A stretch of DNA of 64,000 nucleotides. Origin: Atopsyche davidsoni. Lineage: Eukaryota; Arthropoda; Insecta; Trichoptera; Hydrobiosidae. Shown one piece after another: positions 24,570-36,919 of this stretch. Every line of letters begins with the position of its first letter. Positions within the stretch are counted from its first letter, which is position 1. Position numbers and translations under genes: made by a program. The notes under the pieces were generated by a model that was not told the origin of the DNA, ran no database searches, and saw nothing but the letters and a program-made list of their open reading frames with translations. The stretch is taken from NCBI GenBank assembly GCA_022113835.1, contig JAILWY010000001.1:2294001-2358000 (forward strand), in the 5' to 3' direction.

Positions 24570-24835
24570 AGACCAGCTCAGCTATCTGTTATCCGGATTA
24601 CCATAATGCAAATAAATCATTACGTATCCAAACACGAAGATCCAACTCGGGAAAGATCCGAGAGCGAGATGGCCCCAAAAGACCCGTTCAATCATTAAAT
24701 GGAGCCACTCCCACTGACCAAAGATGTTCATCATATCGATGCTGGAGCTGCCTAGACCGCGGGCAAGGCCGGAGACATGGCGAGGAAACCCATCGGATAC
24801 CATGGAATAAAACATATTGGGACATATCGGTCGGT
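24570..24835. promoter_or_regulatory. complex island with octamer and GGATTA-type motifs
   Basis: A balanced-composition block holds GGATTA (K50 homeodomain/Otx-like) at 24596, ATGCAAAT (octamer) at 24606 and TAAATCATTACG nearby. A 77-codon minus-strand frame (24582-24815) is open over the whole island, but no protein family is recognisable. This is either a conserved enhancer-type element or an unrecognised small exon. Confidence 0.22.
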
Positions 24836-27440
24836 TTGCTGTTATGCAAGAACATCTAAAACTGATTGTCTAAATGAATTAACATACACTAGAGAAGTAA
24901 TACAAATTATTCGTAAATTACAATTGTCACTGTGTTTGAACACTCCGGCTTCAAAATAGAGACAGAGGTGGCTTCGTCATAACCCGATGTGAATTATTTA
25001 TCACAAGAAGCCTCGGTGGAGAGACTGCCAAGTTTTAAGTACTGTTATTCGTACACGTGTGTATCTGATCTGCAGAAAACCTGTGACCACATCCGGTAAT
25101 GCGAGTCATGTGGAGTTACGAGTAGTATTGATTTTCTATAATAAATATTAATTTAAAAATATTTAAAACTTGTGTAAGATTTTGCGTACTTTTTTGACAT
25201 TAACAAAAAAACACCATTCCACTGCAAGTATTTTATACAGTGAATGTGTAATCATATACGCATATTGTCACAATAACCACTTGATCAAAAGCCTATCTAT
25301 AAATTACTACTAATGCATAAAGGATTGTTTTAAACGTAACATTGAAAATTAAACCCAATAAATCAACGATGAAGTTTATTAAACTTACGTTTTTGGATGT
25401 TGAGCGACGTCACTGTATGATTATTTGTTCAAAACTATGTCTTTGCGTAACTTAATATGTCTTAAAAATCAATTAAATAAACAAAGGAACAAGAGCCACA
25501 GAAAGCATTAAATAATAACAAACCAACTATCATGAGTCGATTAAGTTTTTTTTTGTTGATAAAACGTATCAAAACCAATCATATAATATATAATGAACTA
25601 TATTGAATATTTCGCAGTCGCCGTGGAAACAAACGATCATAATGCAGTCGAATGCACGGATATTAGATGAGGTAATTGGTTTTAATACCTCCGCCGTGGT
25701 ATAATCAAGGTGAGGCTTGATTGGTTTGCTGCACAGGTAAGCGCGGGCTAAATCGCAGGTATTTGTAATGTTATGTAAACTTGGTGGAACTGCAACCGGT
25801 TCACAAATGTAATATGTGCCAATAAGACTGTTCTACTGTGGGTAATTGTGGAGCAAGATAGTGGGACTGCCCACTGCATATCAGGCATGGAGCCAGCGTT
25901 TCTCAAACTTGAATTCTTGTGACTGATGGACCCGGTTTCTTGATGAAACGTTGGATAAATAATAAACAAATTGACGCGGCTTAAAACCCAAAAAAATAAA
26001 TCTGTTAAGTGACGCAGTATGACGTATTGCAATGTCGCCTACAATTCAGATATTTATAGATCAACCGACCGACATATTGTGCGAAATATTAATTTTGTTT
26101 TTAACTGTCACACATTTCAATATATAGAGATCTTTTGTTGTAAACTTGCAATACCTTGCAAATATAATATTGTTTAAATAAAGTGATTTGTTTGAATTAG
26201 GTTCATAATTCTGCTTTCGCCTCTGAATGTGCTAAAGAGTTCTGATAACGATTTTATGATAATTATGTGGAAATTAAAAAAAAAACAGGGCATAAAGAGA
26301 CATTGACGTCATTAAGATATATTTTATTAAATTAAATACGATAATAAATTCACAAAAACTTCTAGCATTGACCATCATTCTGACTTTTATAAAAAACGAT
26401 AAGTGTTCAGTTTCACAAGTCAATTGAGAAACGCTGGAACACTAGAATGAGTTATAACGATTCCGTGTAGGTTTTTGTGCCAGACTAAATTTTAATTGAA
26501 ATCAAACTGAAATGTTAGTAATAATTTGATAAATGTTAAACAAGACAACATTATATTAATTATCCCGGTCTTTACTTAAGTACTCTATCATATTGGAAAT
26601 TGATTACATTTTACTTTTTTTTTTTGTGCTTAAAATTTTTTTTTTAATTAAAATCAAAATTTAAAACTCTACTAAAGATGTATAATATATTAGTGCTTTG
26701 TCCTAAAGCTAAGCACTTTCGAATCACAGCCAGCAGGGGACCTTTGTTCAACATCTCCTGGTACGCTGTCAGGTAGAGGATCAACGGAAACTTGTTTAGG
26801 ACAAACGAACAGGTGTGTGAGCCAAGGTGAGGTTTTTTTTCATATCATCTCCAAAGTTCCAAGGCCAAAACAACAAGAAAAAAACGCCCAAGTCCCTAAT
26901 TATAATTTAAAATATCGATGAAAAAAAATGATTATCAGATTATTTTATCCCAACCGAATATACTTTGAATGTTTATTAGAAAGGCACGCAAAATACAGGA
27001 TGAACCTTATCTGTAAATCTAAAATCACGCTTTTAAAAAAAATTAGCCTGCTGGGAGATTACCAAATATATCGAAGATTACATTACACTTATAAGTATGT
27101 CAACATAAAATTTATAAATGATTACAATTTTACCTGCGAATGTGTGTGCAATCAAATTGTTTAGCAAGTAGTGCTTTTCAATCAGATGCACATGAAAATA
27201 GTACAATTTATAAAGATGTCTGTTATTTTCAGTAGGTGAAAATAAAATACAACAAGTATTTGCTACGCATTTTTTAAATTATATAATTTACAGTTGATAA
27301 AATTTAAAAAAAAAATACAATGTAAGTTCGACACGTGTAATACTCGTTCATGGTTTCTATCCGTAAGCCAGTTAATCATTTTCAGAATCGGTACTCCTGC
27401 ATTAGGTGATGGAAGCGCGTCAGATCCTCGACTATTAAAG
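24836..27440. other. non-coding DNA with a possible hAT end fragment
   Basis: Mostly AT-rich. At 25892 the words CAGCGTTTCTCAAACTTGAA resemble a hAT left end but no right end was found. The 25620-25760 segment is more complex and contains ACAG/GTAAGC, a donor-like word. No gene was supported. Confidence 0.35.
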
Positions 27441-27503
27441 CTTCTTTTACTGCTTTAACCATATTTAATATATATAATCTATAATCTTTAAATATATTAG
27501 TAA

Positions 27504-27778
27504 CCTCTCCGCCCTACCCGTTCTGTTGCTTTCTTGTGCATGGTTGCCATTCTGTAGCATTCTGTGCGAGTACCCTATCCTGCTATTATTTCTGCAACTT
27601 GCTGCAGAAAGAGTATCAGATCTAACTGCAAGACCTTTGCAAGGAAAGGATTGTATAATAATGCAATTGGGCAGCAGCAATACGCAGACTTTTTCTTTCA
27701 GCATAAAACTGCGGTTTAGAAGGACCCGGAGACCCACTACACTGGCTTAGCATGCGTAGAGGCACTCGATGAAGATGA
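27504..27778 (+). mobile_element. SINE-like repeat
   Basis: The start CCTCTCCGCCCTACCCGTTC, the middle words CAACTTGCTGCAGAAAGAGT and GCAATTGGGCAGCAGCAATA, AACTGCGGTTTAGAAGGACC and the end GAGGCACTCGATGAAGATGA are all family features. Parts of the region between the start and the centre, and part of the tail, are deleted. Confidence 0.82.
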
Positions 27779-27889
27779 AAAAATATACTGTATGAGTGTG
27801 TGTGTAGACATGTGATGTAGTACAAATAATGGTGCAGTGTATCCAAAGGCATTGCTAGCCTAGCTTCGAATAGCAAGCGACATCAATGA

Positions 27890-28062
27890 TATTTGGCATA
27901 GCAAGCCGGGCTTCGGGAGCACTGCGGGGAGGGCGGAGGAATGCGCGGGGCCCCGAGCACGCCGCTCTACAGTTATCTCATTTGAATATGGCGGACGGAA
28001 AGTGGAGCGGCGCGGGGAGGCGAGGGTGACACGCCGGCCATGAGCGGGCCCGTTAAGACTCG
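27890..28062. other. CpG-rich island beside the 243-bp satellite
   Basis: A GC-rich, CpG-dense block (GCGGGGAGGGCGGAGG, GGAGCGGCGCGGGGAGG) stands out from its flanks. It contains ATATGGCGGAC, a YY1-like motif often found in promoters. It may be a promoter of an unseen transcript. The overlapping frames are composition artefacts. Confidence 0.3.
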
Positions 28063-29905
28063 ACCCTGGCTGCAAGGATCGATGAGCTTCTCTCCCGAGA
28101 GGCCTGCCCGTGGAACTGGCGGATTACTGCCTACCAAACATGACGCATGCAGGGCAGATGCAACAAGGCACAAGAGTCAAGTCCGCGGGTTAAGTGAAAA
28201 CCTGCTGATGGAGACGGACTGATTTTGTGTGATAGGAAAGCTATATTTGATGTATGAGCTTCTCTCCCGAGAGGCCTGCTCGTGGAACTGGCGGATTACT
28301 TCTTAACAAACATGACGTATCCAGGACAGGTGCGACCCCACACTTGACCCTTTCAGTTCATCTCTAGTACTCAAATTCATTTCGATACGATTTTCTTTTC
28401 TAAATCTAAGGCACAAGAGTCAAGTCCACGGATTAAGTGAAAACCTGCTAATGGAGACAGACTGATTTTGTGTGATAGGAAAGCTATATTTGATGTATGA
28501 GCTTCTCTCCCGAGAGGCCTGCTCGTGGAACTGGCGGATTACTTCTTAACAAACATGACGTATCCAGGACAGGTGCGACCCCACACTTGACCCTTTCAGT
28601 TCATCTCTAGTACTCAAATTCATTTCGATACGATTTTCTTTTCTAAATCTAAGGCACAAGAGTCAAGTCCACGGATTAAGTGAAAACCTGCTAATGGAGA
28701 CAGACTGATTTTGTGTGATAGGAAAGCTATATTTGATGTATGAGCTTCTCTCCCGAGAGGCCTGCTCGTGGAACTGGCGGATTACTTCTTAACAAACATG
28801 ACGTATCCAGGACAGGTGCGACCCCACACTTGACCCTTTCAGTTCATCTCTAGTACTCAAATTCATTTCGATACGATTTTCTTTTCTAAATCTAAGGCAC
28901 AAGAGTCAAGTCCACGGATTAAGTGAAAACCTGCTAATGGAGACAGACTGATTTTGTGTGATAGGGAAGCTATATTTGATGTATGAGCTTCTCTCCCGAG
29001 AGGCCTGCCCGTGGAACTGGCGGATTACTTCTTAACAAACATGACGTATCCAGGACAGGTGTGACCCCACACTTGGCCCTTTCGGTTCATCCCTAGTACT
29101 CAAATTCATTTCGATACGATTTTCTTTTCTAAATCTAAGGCACAAGAGTCAAGTCCACGGATTAAGTGAAAACCTGCTAATGGAGACAGACTGATTTTGT
29201 GTGATAGGGAAGCTATATTTGATGTATGAGCTTCTCTCCCGAGAGGTCTGCCCGTGGAACTGGCGGATTACTGCCTACCAAACATGACCCCATACTTGGC
29301 CCTTTCAGTTCATCCCCAATACTCAAATTCATTTCGATACGATTTTTTTTTCTAAATCTAAGTCACAATGCTCGTCCTGAAGAGATACATCAAATATAGC
29401 TTTCCAATCAGTCTGTCTCCATCAGCAAGCTTTCACTTAATCCGTGGACTTGACTCGACTCGATTTTGGCTTCAAGGATCATGAGCTTCTCTCCCGAGAG
29501 GCCTGCTCATGGCTCATGCATCATGGCTCAGTTCATCCCTAGTACTCAAATTCATTTCGATACGATTTTTTTTTCAAATCTAAGTCACAATGCTCGTCCT
29601 GAAGAGATACATCAAATATAGCTTTCCTATCACACAAAATCAGTCTGTCTCCATCAGCAAGCTTTCATTTAACCCGTGGACTTGACTCGACTCGATTTTG
29701 GCTTCAATGATCATGAGCTTCTCTCCCGAGAGACCTCCTCATGGAACTAGCGGATAATTTCTTACCAAACATGACGTATTCAGGATTCAGTAAGGCACAA
29801 AGCCTTAGATTTTAAAAAAGTCTTGTGAGATATATCAAATCTAACTTTCCTATCACACAAAATCAGTCCGTCTCCATCAGCAGGTTTTCACTTAATCCGT
29901 GGCCT
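28063..29905. repeat. 243-bp satellite with short and inverted units
   Basis: The marker GAGCTTCTCTCCCGAGAG starts at 28084, 28256, 28499, 28742, 28985 and 29228. The last four intervals are exactly 243 bp, and the first is 172 bp because it lacks the CCACACTTGACCC-to-TCTAAATCTAA part. From about 29386 the segment that reads GTCAAGTCCACGGATTAAG in the direct units appears reversed (ATCCGTGGACTTGAC), at 29386-29460, 29606-29690 and 29830-29905, mixed with direct-orientation GAGCTTCTCTCCCGAGAG blocks. The array can therefore form long hairpins. It is non-coding. Confidence 0.9.
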
Positions 29906-30120
29906 ACTGCTGAAGTAATTTCACAATGAAGGCTGTGCCTGCAGTTCCTGGAACGTTACACATTGATTGAAGGCTTCGTTCTCGTTATAGGCAGCCATCA
30001 ATCTCGGCATTCCCGAGCCGCACAGATTGCCTTCCGCGCATGCCTCCGTGCCGAGGTAGTAAACAAGCACTACCTCACCACGACATCGCTTCTCTGATCG
30101 ATTCACGTTTATACCCCATA
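29906..30120. promoter_or_regulatory. complex island after the satellite
   Basis: A balanced-composition block with a 61-codon minus-strand frame (29921-30106) that shows no known domain. It is unrelated to the satellite and could be conserved non-coding sequence. Confidence 0.15.
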
Positions 30121-32596
30121 AGAATTACAATCGCATCACAAAATACATGTCTTATTCATTTTTAAAAATTTAAACAATACTTTTTTTTTATTTTTAAATC
30201 AACCGATTTCCACATTTAATCAAATTTTCAATCTTACACAATTGCGCCATAGTTTAATAAATTTAAAAAAAAAAAAACTTTATATACGATCTCATGACAT
30301 CTCAAAATTATCACCGATTAATTATTTTGAAAATTTGTTGAATCTAACTTAGCGATCTTAAAAGTCATATTCAGGAAATGAATTTGAATTGTATCTTTCA
30401 TTATATATTAGTTTAATATTTATGAATTGATATTAACGATTCCAAAAAGGTTAGAATCAATATATAGTTTATAAGTTATGAGTTACAACGTGCATTTCAA
30501 TTGTTAAATTAAGATCCTTGTCATATTTCCAATATAACACAAATAAACCATAATAAATTCTATTGAAATAACAAAATCTTAGATTTATGTTTTCTTTGTG
30601 AATATTCGTAACATAAGGGCAAAGCAATACATTTTAGTATTATTTATTATATCTGATTTTTATTGATAGTTTTATAGTTTATCACACAAATAAAACTGTA
30701 GTATTCAAAATGAATATTTGAACTAAAAAAATTATACTGAATTAAGTATTTATATTTATCACTAAAAATTGTTTATATTTTAAATTAGCCAAGACGCTAA
30801 AAACAAGTTATAAATAGACAGAGTTTATATATAATATAATTAATTTTACTATTGGATTTTCTTCAGAGATAAATTTCAAAGCTTTAATGCACTGAGTTAA
30901 CGATCTCATGAAATTCCTTTCCACATTGCGAACAATCGCGATACGAGTGGTAAGTGGTAAATAGAACCTTCGCCATTTATAACCACTGCAGGCGATTACA
31001 GCTCTTCTCTCGGTACAAGAAGTAACACGTAGCAAAAAAAAAAACACCATTTTAGCACACACTAAACATTCGAGTATATTTATGGAGATCAAAGAGAGAA
31101 GTCGAGCCCATCGTGAGTATCAGAGACCGGTGCTTTGAGATGACCAAAGTGCTGGAGCTTGCGACTCTCCAGGCATGTTAAAAGAATTTACACAATTGTA
31201 ATGCTTTTTTTCGTTTATATAAAAATATTACTATGGCAATTTCGCGCATATGTATGTGTATAAATGAACCATTAAATGCAAAAAATATTTTAATATCATG
31301 GTAATTTTTTAAATTAATATTATATGTTTTATATTCGAAGGAGTCAAAAGGAGATTACGAAAGGTGTTTGCTTTTGAATAAACGCTTTCGAGAGTCTAAA
31401 GAATCCCTTAAAAAGGGAAAGTACTCACGAACAAAAATGTTCACAACCTCCAAGCCAATTGACTATTCACATATTGAGTAAAGAGGCTCCAAGAAGCATC
31501 TTTGCTTCTTGGAAACATCTTGCCTAAGGAAAAGCCTGACTTAATGGCAGTTCACGGAGCGTTGATTGACGAAGCTATAAATTTTTTTTTAATTTACTAT
31601 AGTAATTTCTGAATTATGCTTTCATGATTATAACAAATTTATGTAAAATCTGCACATAGAAAATACATAGAGTACTTACAAAGTTTTATTAAAAGCTTTT
31701 TTATTATTAAAATCGAATCAAATCCATCGTTAAAAATAATAATCAGTGAAGATAGATGAGTAGAACATTTAAAGGATTTTTTATACAGTCAAATTTTCTA
31801 TCTATCTTTGTACGTTTCTGGTATATATTTTGTGATTGTGATGTACTGTTTTTTTTTTAAATTTATTTCTCTGCATATTTTTACTGTCTAAATATCCAAA
31901 CTAAGGTATAAGAACAAGAATTCTATGATCACACTACTCTTTGAGAGTACGAGGCTGCAATAGAAAAGATATGTAAGCAGGCAACAAGAATCGTTAAAAC
32001 TAATTATACCTGTTTCGGCATTGTATTGTATGCAAATAAATCACATAAAACCTTTGCATCACAAACAACTGTTTTTCCACTGGAGAATTAAAATGACAAA
32101 TTTTACTATTTATATTATATCTGAGCATTTCGTAATTGCTAAATAATCGCTTTAACCATTGCATAAAATGATAATTTTAAGTTATATAAAATAAGTTATT
32201 AAACGTCGTTTGATATGATTATTTATACTAATGGAAATACTTGCTTGCAGAATGAATGAAAGCTTTGAAAGATGTGTGCATGTGTTATGAATAACGGCGG
32301 TCGTGCGCAGAAGATGGATGAATCCTGTGATTACTGATGACGCAAAACCTCGCTCCGGTCGCTTGAAAAGTGAAGGGATTATCACGAACGAACCTCTCCG
32401 AGTTGTACTACGAACCTTGCTTGCACCCAAGCAGGTAATCTCAGTTTAAACCGAAAGACGACTTCATGAATAGCTAGCCAGTTACAATAATTCCAACGAT
32501 CCGATCCATCCTCTTGAATTGAAGAAATCTCTTCAAAAAAATCCCGATCAAGTACCGAAATCGAAACGAAAAAATACCTAAGAAATCCTAATATCA
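30121..32596. other. AT-rich gene-free stretch with one perfect hairpin
   Basis: A hairpin with a 10-bp perfect stem and a 4-base loop (CCAAGAAGCA / TGCTTCTTGG) lies at 31489-31512. The 30880-31150 segment is open over 94 codons on the minus strand without a recognisable protein. The rest is AT-rich. Confidence 0.4.
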
Positions 32597-32604
32597 CTTT
32601 AGAT

Positions 32605-33128
32605 CAGAGGTTCCCAAAGTGGTCAGTATCGACCTTCAGGGGTCAAATTTGCCCTGCAAGGGGTCGATGGCAGCGAAAAATATAATTGGGGGTCCATGAA
32701 CTGTAAATGGGGGTCTACGAGAGTGGATCCCATTTAAGCAGGTCATCACCAGAATTTAGACATTTCGTAAATGTCATAATGTACCGAACACAGATTGTAC
32801 CTATGTACTTTGTGACGAATCGAAGCCCTGAAGCGTAGAAGTATTTTGTATGTTTTTAATTAATATATTTTATTCTATTTGAGATATTACAATGGAATGC
32901 CACCAAGTATTCTCTGTCAAAAATATTGATTTTCTGAATGTTACTATATTTGCATTTTGTGCGATTTTTAACTTTTTCATTTTTAAATTTTAACTTTTTC
33001 ATTTTTAAACCCACAGTACAGTAAACCCTATGAAAGTGAGTTGTTCTATATAAGTTGTCAAAATTGTAGTAGCAAGGCAGAAAAACTCTACAAGGAGTCG
33101 ACGGTACAAAATAGTTTGGGAAACTATG
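32605..33128 (+). mobile_element. non-autonomous hAT element, family 1, long subtype
   Basis: The ends are CAGAGGTTCCCAAAGTGG and GTTTGGGAAACTATG. Flanking 8-mers are CTTTAGAT (32597-32604) and CTTTAAAT (33129-33136), 7 of 8 identical. It is closely similar along its length to 12229-12795, including the central block with CCACCAAGTATTCTCTGTCA. An internal duplication of AACTTTTTCATTTTTAAA is visible near 32969-33008. Confidence 0.93.
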
Positions 33129-33136
33129 CTTTAAAT

Positions 33137-33410
33137 AGACTAATCGAAAGAATTTTTGTTAAAAAAACACCCAATGTTTATCGTAATTATTCTTTATTGC
33201 CTCATTGTTCAATCATTGATCCGATAAGGTTCTTCGAGGCACGATAACCACTGAACTGAAAATCATGTATTAGGGCGGAAAATGTCCGGAGCTTTCGTTT
33301 CCAGGTTCAAGGTGGTCCACACACCCAAGAAATCGTTAGATCATCTTATCTTTTATCATTGAAATGAATGTTTTTTTTGTTATTTATTTAATTAGTCGAT
33401 TCGCCAGATA
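33137..33410. other. unremarkable non-coding DNA
   Basis: No gene or repeat was recognised between the hAT element and the next island. Confidence 0.4.
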
Positions 33411-33562
33411 TCGTTAAGTATCAGGATACGAACATTGGCCTTTCAGTAATAGTTCCCGGCAGCGCGGGCAAGGGACTACAGGGTGATTAATCACGGCCGC
33501 AACGGCGGGCAGTTTATGGCTTATTACCATAATTTTAAACGGGAGGTACTTCATCATCGTAA
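33411..33562. promoter_or_regulatory. island with GTGATTAATCAC palindrome
   Basis: A compact, GC-richer block contains the perfect 12-bp palindrome GTGATTAATCAC (33483-33494), which holds back-to-back GATTA homeodomain cores, and TTTATGGC (Abd-B/caudal-like) at 33511. It directly precedes the ~320-bp tandem units. Function is inferred only. Confidence 0.22.
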
Positions 33563-33564
33563 AT

Positions 33565-34535
33565 GATTATTTCGAAGATATTATCTGACAGTCGTGTGCG
33601 TACAGACTTTTATTAAAGGCTTCTTACACGAAGAAAGGCCGTATAGTCATACAATATTTACTTTTATGCAAGGCTGTACAATATCTCTGCTGTGTCGAAA
33701 TTTCATCTCGGAGAAAGTCCTGATAAAAATTACTCACTTCAAAGGCAATTGATAGCCACTTTGAAAACTCTAAAACTCTGATTAAATCAGTTATTTCTTG
33801 ATATGTTTTTATATAATCGATTCACATAGATGAAACATTTTTAAATAATTATATTTGTAAAACTACTCAAGTGGTTTGATGAAGATTATTTCGAAGATCT
33901 TATTTGACAGTCGTGTGCGTACAGAATTTTATTAAAGGATTCTTACACGAAGAAAGGCCGTATATTCGCACAATATTTACTTTTATGCGAGGTTGTCAAT
34001 ATCTCTGTTGTGTCGAAATTTCATCTCGGAGAATGTCCTGATATAAATTTGATAAAAATTACTCACTTTAAAAACAATTGATGCCCACTATGAAAACTCT
34101 AAAACTCTGATTAAATCAGTTATTTCTCGATATGTTTTTATGTAATCGATTCACATAGATGAAACATTTTTAAATAATTATATTTGTATAACTACTCGAG
34201 TGGTTTGATGACGATTATTTCGAAAAAATTATCTGACAGTCGTGTGCGTACAGACTTTTATTAAAAGCTTATTATACAAAGAAAGGCCGTATAGTCACAC
34301 AATATTTACTTTTATGCGAGGTTGTCAATATCTCTGTTGTGTCGAAATTTCATCTCGGAGAAAGTCCTGATATAAATTTGATAAAAATTACTTACTTGAT
34401 AGCCATTTTGTAAACTCTAAAACTATTATTAAATCAGTTATTTCATGATATGTTTTTATGTAATCGATTCACATAGATTAAAATTTTTTAAATATTTATC
34501 TTTGTAAAACTACTCGAGTGGTTTGATGACAATTA
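33565..34535. repeat. three tandem copies of a ~320-bp unit
   Basis: The unit start GATTATTTCGAA occurs at 33565, 33884 and 34213, giving spacings of 319 and 329 bp. The third copy ends near 34531, where the start is degenerate (AATTACCCGAA). Markers such as TCTGACAGTCGTGTGCGTAC and AATTTCATCTCGGAGAA recur in each. The 10-bp length difference comes from a small TATAAATTTG duplication. No conserved open frame is present. Confidence 0.93.
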
Positions 34536-36330
34536 CCCGAAAGCAAAAGTTTTCCCGACACGAGGTGGAGTCGCCATTGTTCTGCCAATCAGTCGCTCCC
34601 GCATATGAACATAAGCATTTTACAAAAACTAATATTCACACTCGCCGCAGACAATCCTGAGCTGTCAATTATACGAATAAACAAAAAAAAAACTTCTCGA
34701 AGCTTCCACAAATTAACTTCACTTTCTCAACGATAATTCTGTGATTGCTGCGATTTTCCCAGAGGTTTTTTTTTTCCGTCCGTTTATTGTAATAGTCTTC
34801 TTGTGCAGTTTTCCTGCTGTCTTGTTGACAGATTGAAGTAATTTGCATTCTTAATTGCATTTGGATAATGCACCCTTTTCCTTTGTGTTATTCAATAGCC
34901 ATTTTTTTCTATTTTCTCATGAAAATCAATGTCAAATATCACGAAATGCAACGCGATTGCTTACATATTTTTTAGTTTTAAAATACACAGTAAAACTTGA
35001 GTCGAAAACTCTGCCTTTTTTACTGTAAATTCAAGAAAAAGAAAATAAACTCAATTTTTAAACAACTGCATATTTTAATTAATAATAAACAAAAAGATTT
35101 GTAAAATCAGGAACATAAAATGTGGGTTTTTATAGAAACCTAATATTTTGTGTTATTAAAAATTAATAAATTTCAGCTTGAAATCCGCTGAAATTACTGT
35201 TATTTAAATCTAAAATATTAATGGTTGATCCAAAGAAATAATTTTTCTTTTAATAGTTAAAAAACATGTAAAATAAAAGTAACAGGTACAGTCAAAATAA
35301 AATTGATTATAATCGGTATACTCTTAGGTTGTTTTGTGTTTATTTAAAATTATGATTTATATTTATTTGTCGATATTTATACATGTATCTATTTTGTTTG
35401 TATTTTTTATATATGTATATATACTTAGACGAATACCACTCGAACCGCATACTTAAACAAAGTGACTTATTCTCCTTGAAATTACCGTATTGCTGACACA
35501 ATGATAAATATTAATAAAATCTGAAAAAAAACGCTCGTGAGGCACAACAATATAATACAGCGATTGTCAATAAATCATCTGACAAACTTAATTATTCGTG
35601 TGATTAAATATCTCCAAGAAGTGGGTAGTCGTGTATTTTCAAATTAGTTTAAGGTATTTTAATGACTTCTACAATCAACAACAAAGCTGTAAATATTTGT
35701 TTTGGAGTGCTGTTACATTCTAGCGACGATTTAACGGTTCGATAAATAACAGGAGACCTTGACAAACTGAAAAATGGGTTACGTTTGGTGTGAATATTTA
35801 TTATGAAATTCAATTTTAAATTTAATTCACTATCGCGAGTGTCTGTCAGAATAATTTATGGGTCCCGTACCGTCGACAAGTTTACCGCGATGTAGTGAGG
35901 CCACACTCGATCGGCAAAACCCTGTTAAAACATTTTAAAGTTTACTTAGATTATTTTAAGGATCAGCTAATAGAAAAACAACATACGTGAATAAAATCTT
36001 TAGTCATGATGAAGCAATAACCAGCACTTTAGCTAAATTGACCTTATTGTAAATATGTATAGCTAACGAACATTTCCTGTTACGCCTTGAAAAAGTAGCA
36101 CAAGTTGAAGGAACCTTTTACTTTGACTGAACGAATAATTTTACCAAATTGAACACGGTGTAACTATTAATTGTTTTTGTCCTGTTGTATTCGTTGTTGA
36201 CCAACATTTATAGAGCAGTGGAAAGTAGCACAAATTGAAAGAATCTAAGTATGGTATGTATTTGAAAAGTAGACATAACAGCAAGAAAGAAAAACGATAG
36301 TTGAATCCAATCAAATATTATAGAAATATG
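34536..36330. other. AT-rich non-coding DNA
   Basis: No coding frame or repeat was recognised. The 35860-35930 segment is more complex (GGGTCCCGTACCGTCGACAA) but unidentified. Confidence 0.42.
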
Positions 36331-36340
36331 TATATTTAAG

Positions 36341-36435
36341 ATTTATTTGGCTAACGTTTCGTGTTGGCGTTACTAAACAAAGTCGGTCACCAATAAAACT
36401 AAGTATGTGGAAAAATCAATAAAGTATTATTTAAA
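36341..36435 (+). mobile_element. Penelope-like 3' end fragment with hammerhead-like remnant
   Basis: GCTAAC (36350-36355) and GTTGGC (36363-36368) form a 6-bp helix like stem II of the copy at 63122. They are followed by a decayed core and GGTCACCAATAAAA (36385-36398). Downstream words GTATGTGGAAAAATC match the copy at 61914-61928. The CUGANGA core is not recognisable. Assignment to Penelope-like elements rests on this hammerhead-type layout. Confidence 0.45.
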
Positions 36436-36535
36436 GTGTTTAATTTTACTGTAACATATATTTCTAGAGCAGCAAGGTATACGGATACACGCGAGTTGAG
36501 ACAGTTCACCGCAGACCGGCTAGTTAAACAGTTAG

Positions 36536-36662
36536 GCCCCCGGGCAGGGGGGGCAAGGGGGGGCAGGGGGCCAGGGGGGCAGGGGACCAGGGGGGCAGGG
36601 GACCAGGGGGGCAGGGGACCAGGGGGGCAGGGGACCAGGGGACCAGGGGGGCAAGGGGGCGG
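36536..36662. repeat. G-rich minisatellite, 16-bp unit
   Basis: The unit AGGGGACCAGGGGGGC is repeated about five times with variants, flanked by GGCAAGGGGG runs. The dense G runs on the plus strand could form quadruplexes. A 125-codon plus frame and overlapping minus frames are open only because of the repeat. Confidence 0.9.
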
Positions 36663-36770
36663 AGGCTTCGCAGCTCCCGCGGGGGCGGCGGGGCGACCCC
36701 TGCCCACTTCCGCCCGGGGCTGTGACTCCTGCCACTACGTCCCGGCGGACATCGCATATTGCAAAAAACT
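36663..36770. other. CpG-rich flank of the minisatellite
   Basis: A GC-rich block (CCGCGGGGGCGGCGGGGCGA) continues from the G-rich array and ends sharply in AT-rich DNA. It may be promoter-like or a composition spill-over. Confidence 0.25.
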
Positions 36771-36919
36771 AGTTTTACCAGAAAGAAATACAGATACAAG
36801 ATTTATGAGATAAGTTTTTATATTTTTAATTAACCTAAAAGCTAAATGTTACGAACACGTTTCAATTTGGTAACAATATTGTATTTATACTCAACTTGTT
36901 TCAAAAATATTTATGCTAT

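Noticed and set aside
25892..25980. hAT-like left end CAGCGTTTCTCAAACTTGAA
   Set aside because: Only one end is visible, with no inverted partner or target duplication, so it is not listed as an element of its own.
36436..36813. 125-codon plus-strand frame and overlapping proline-rich minus frames
   Set aside because: They translate the 16-bp minisatellite; three or more frames are open at once, which is expected for a stop-free repeat.
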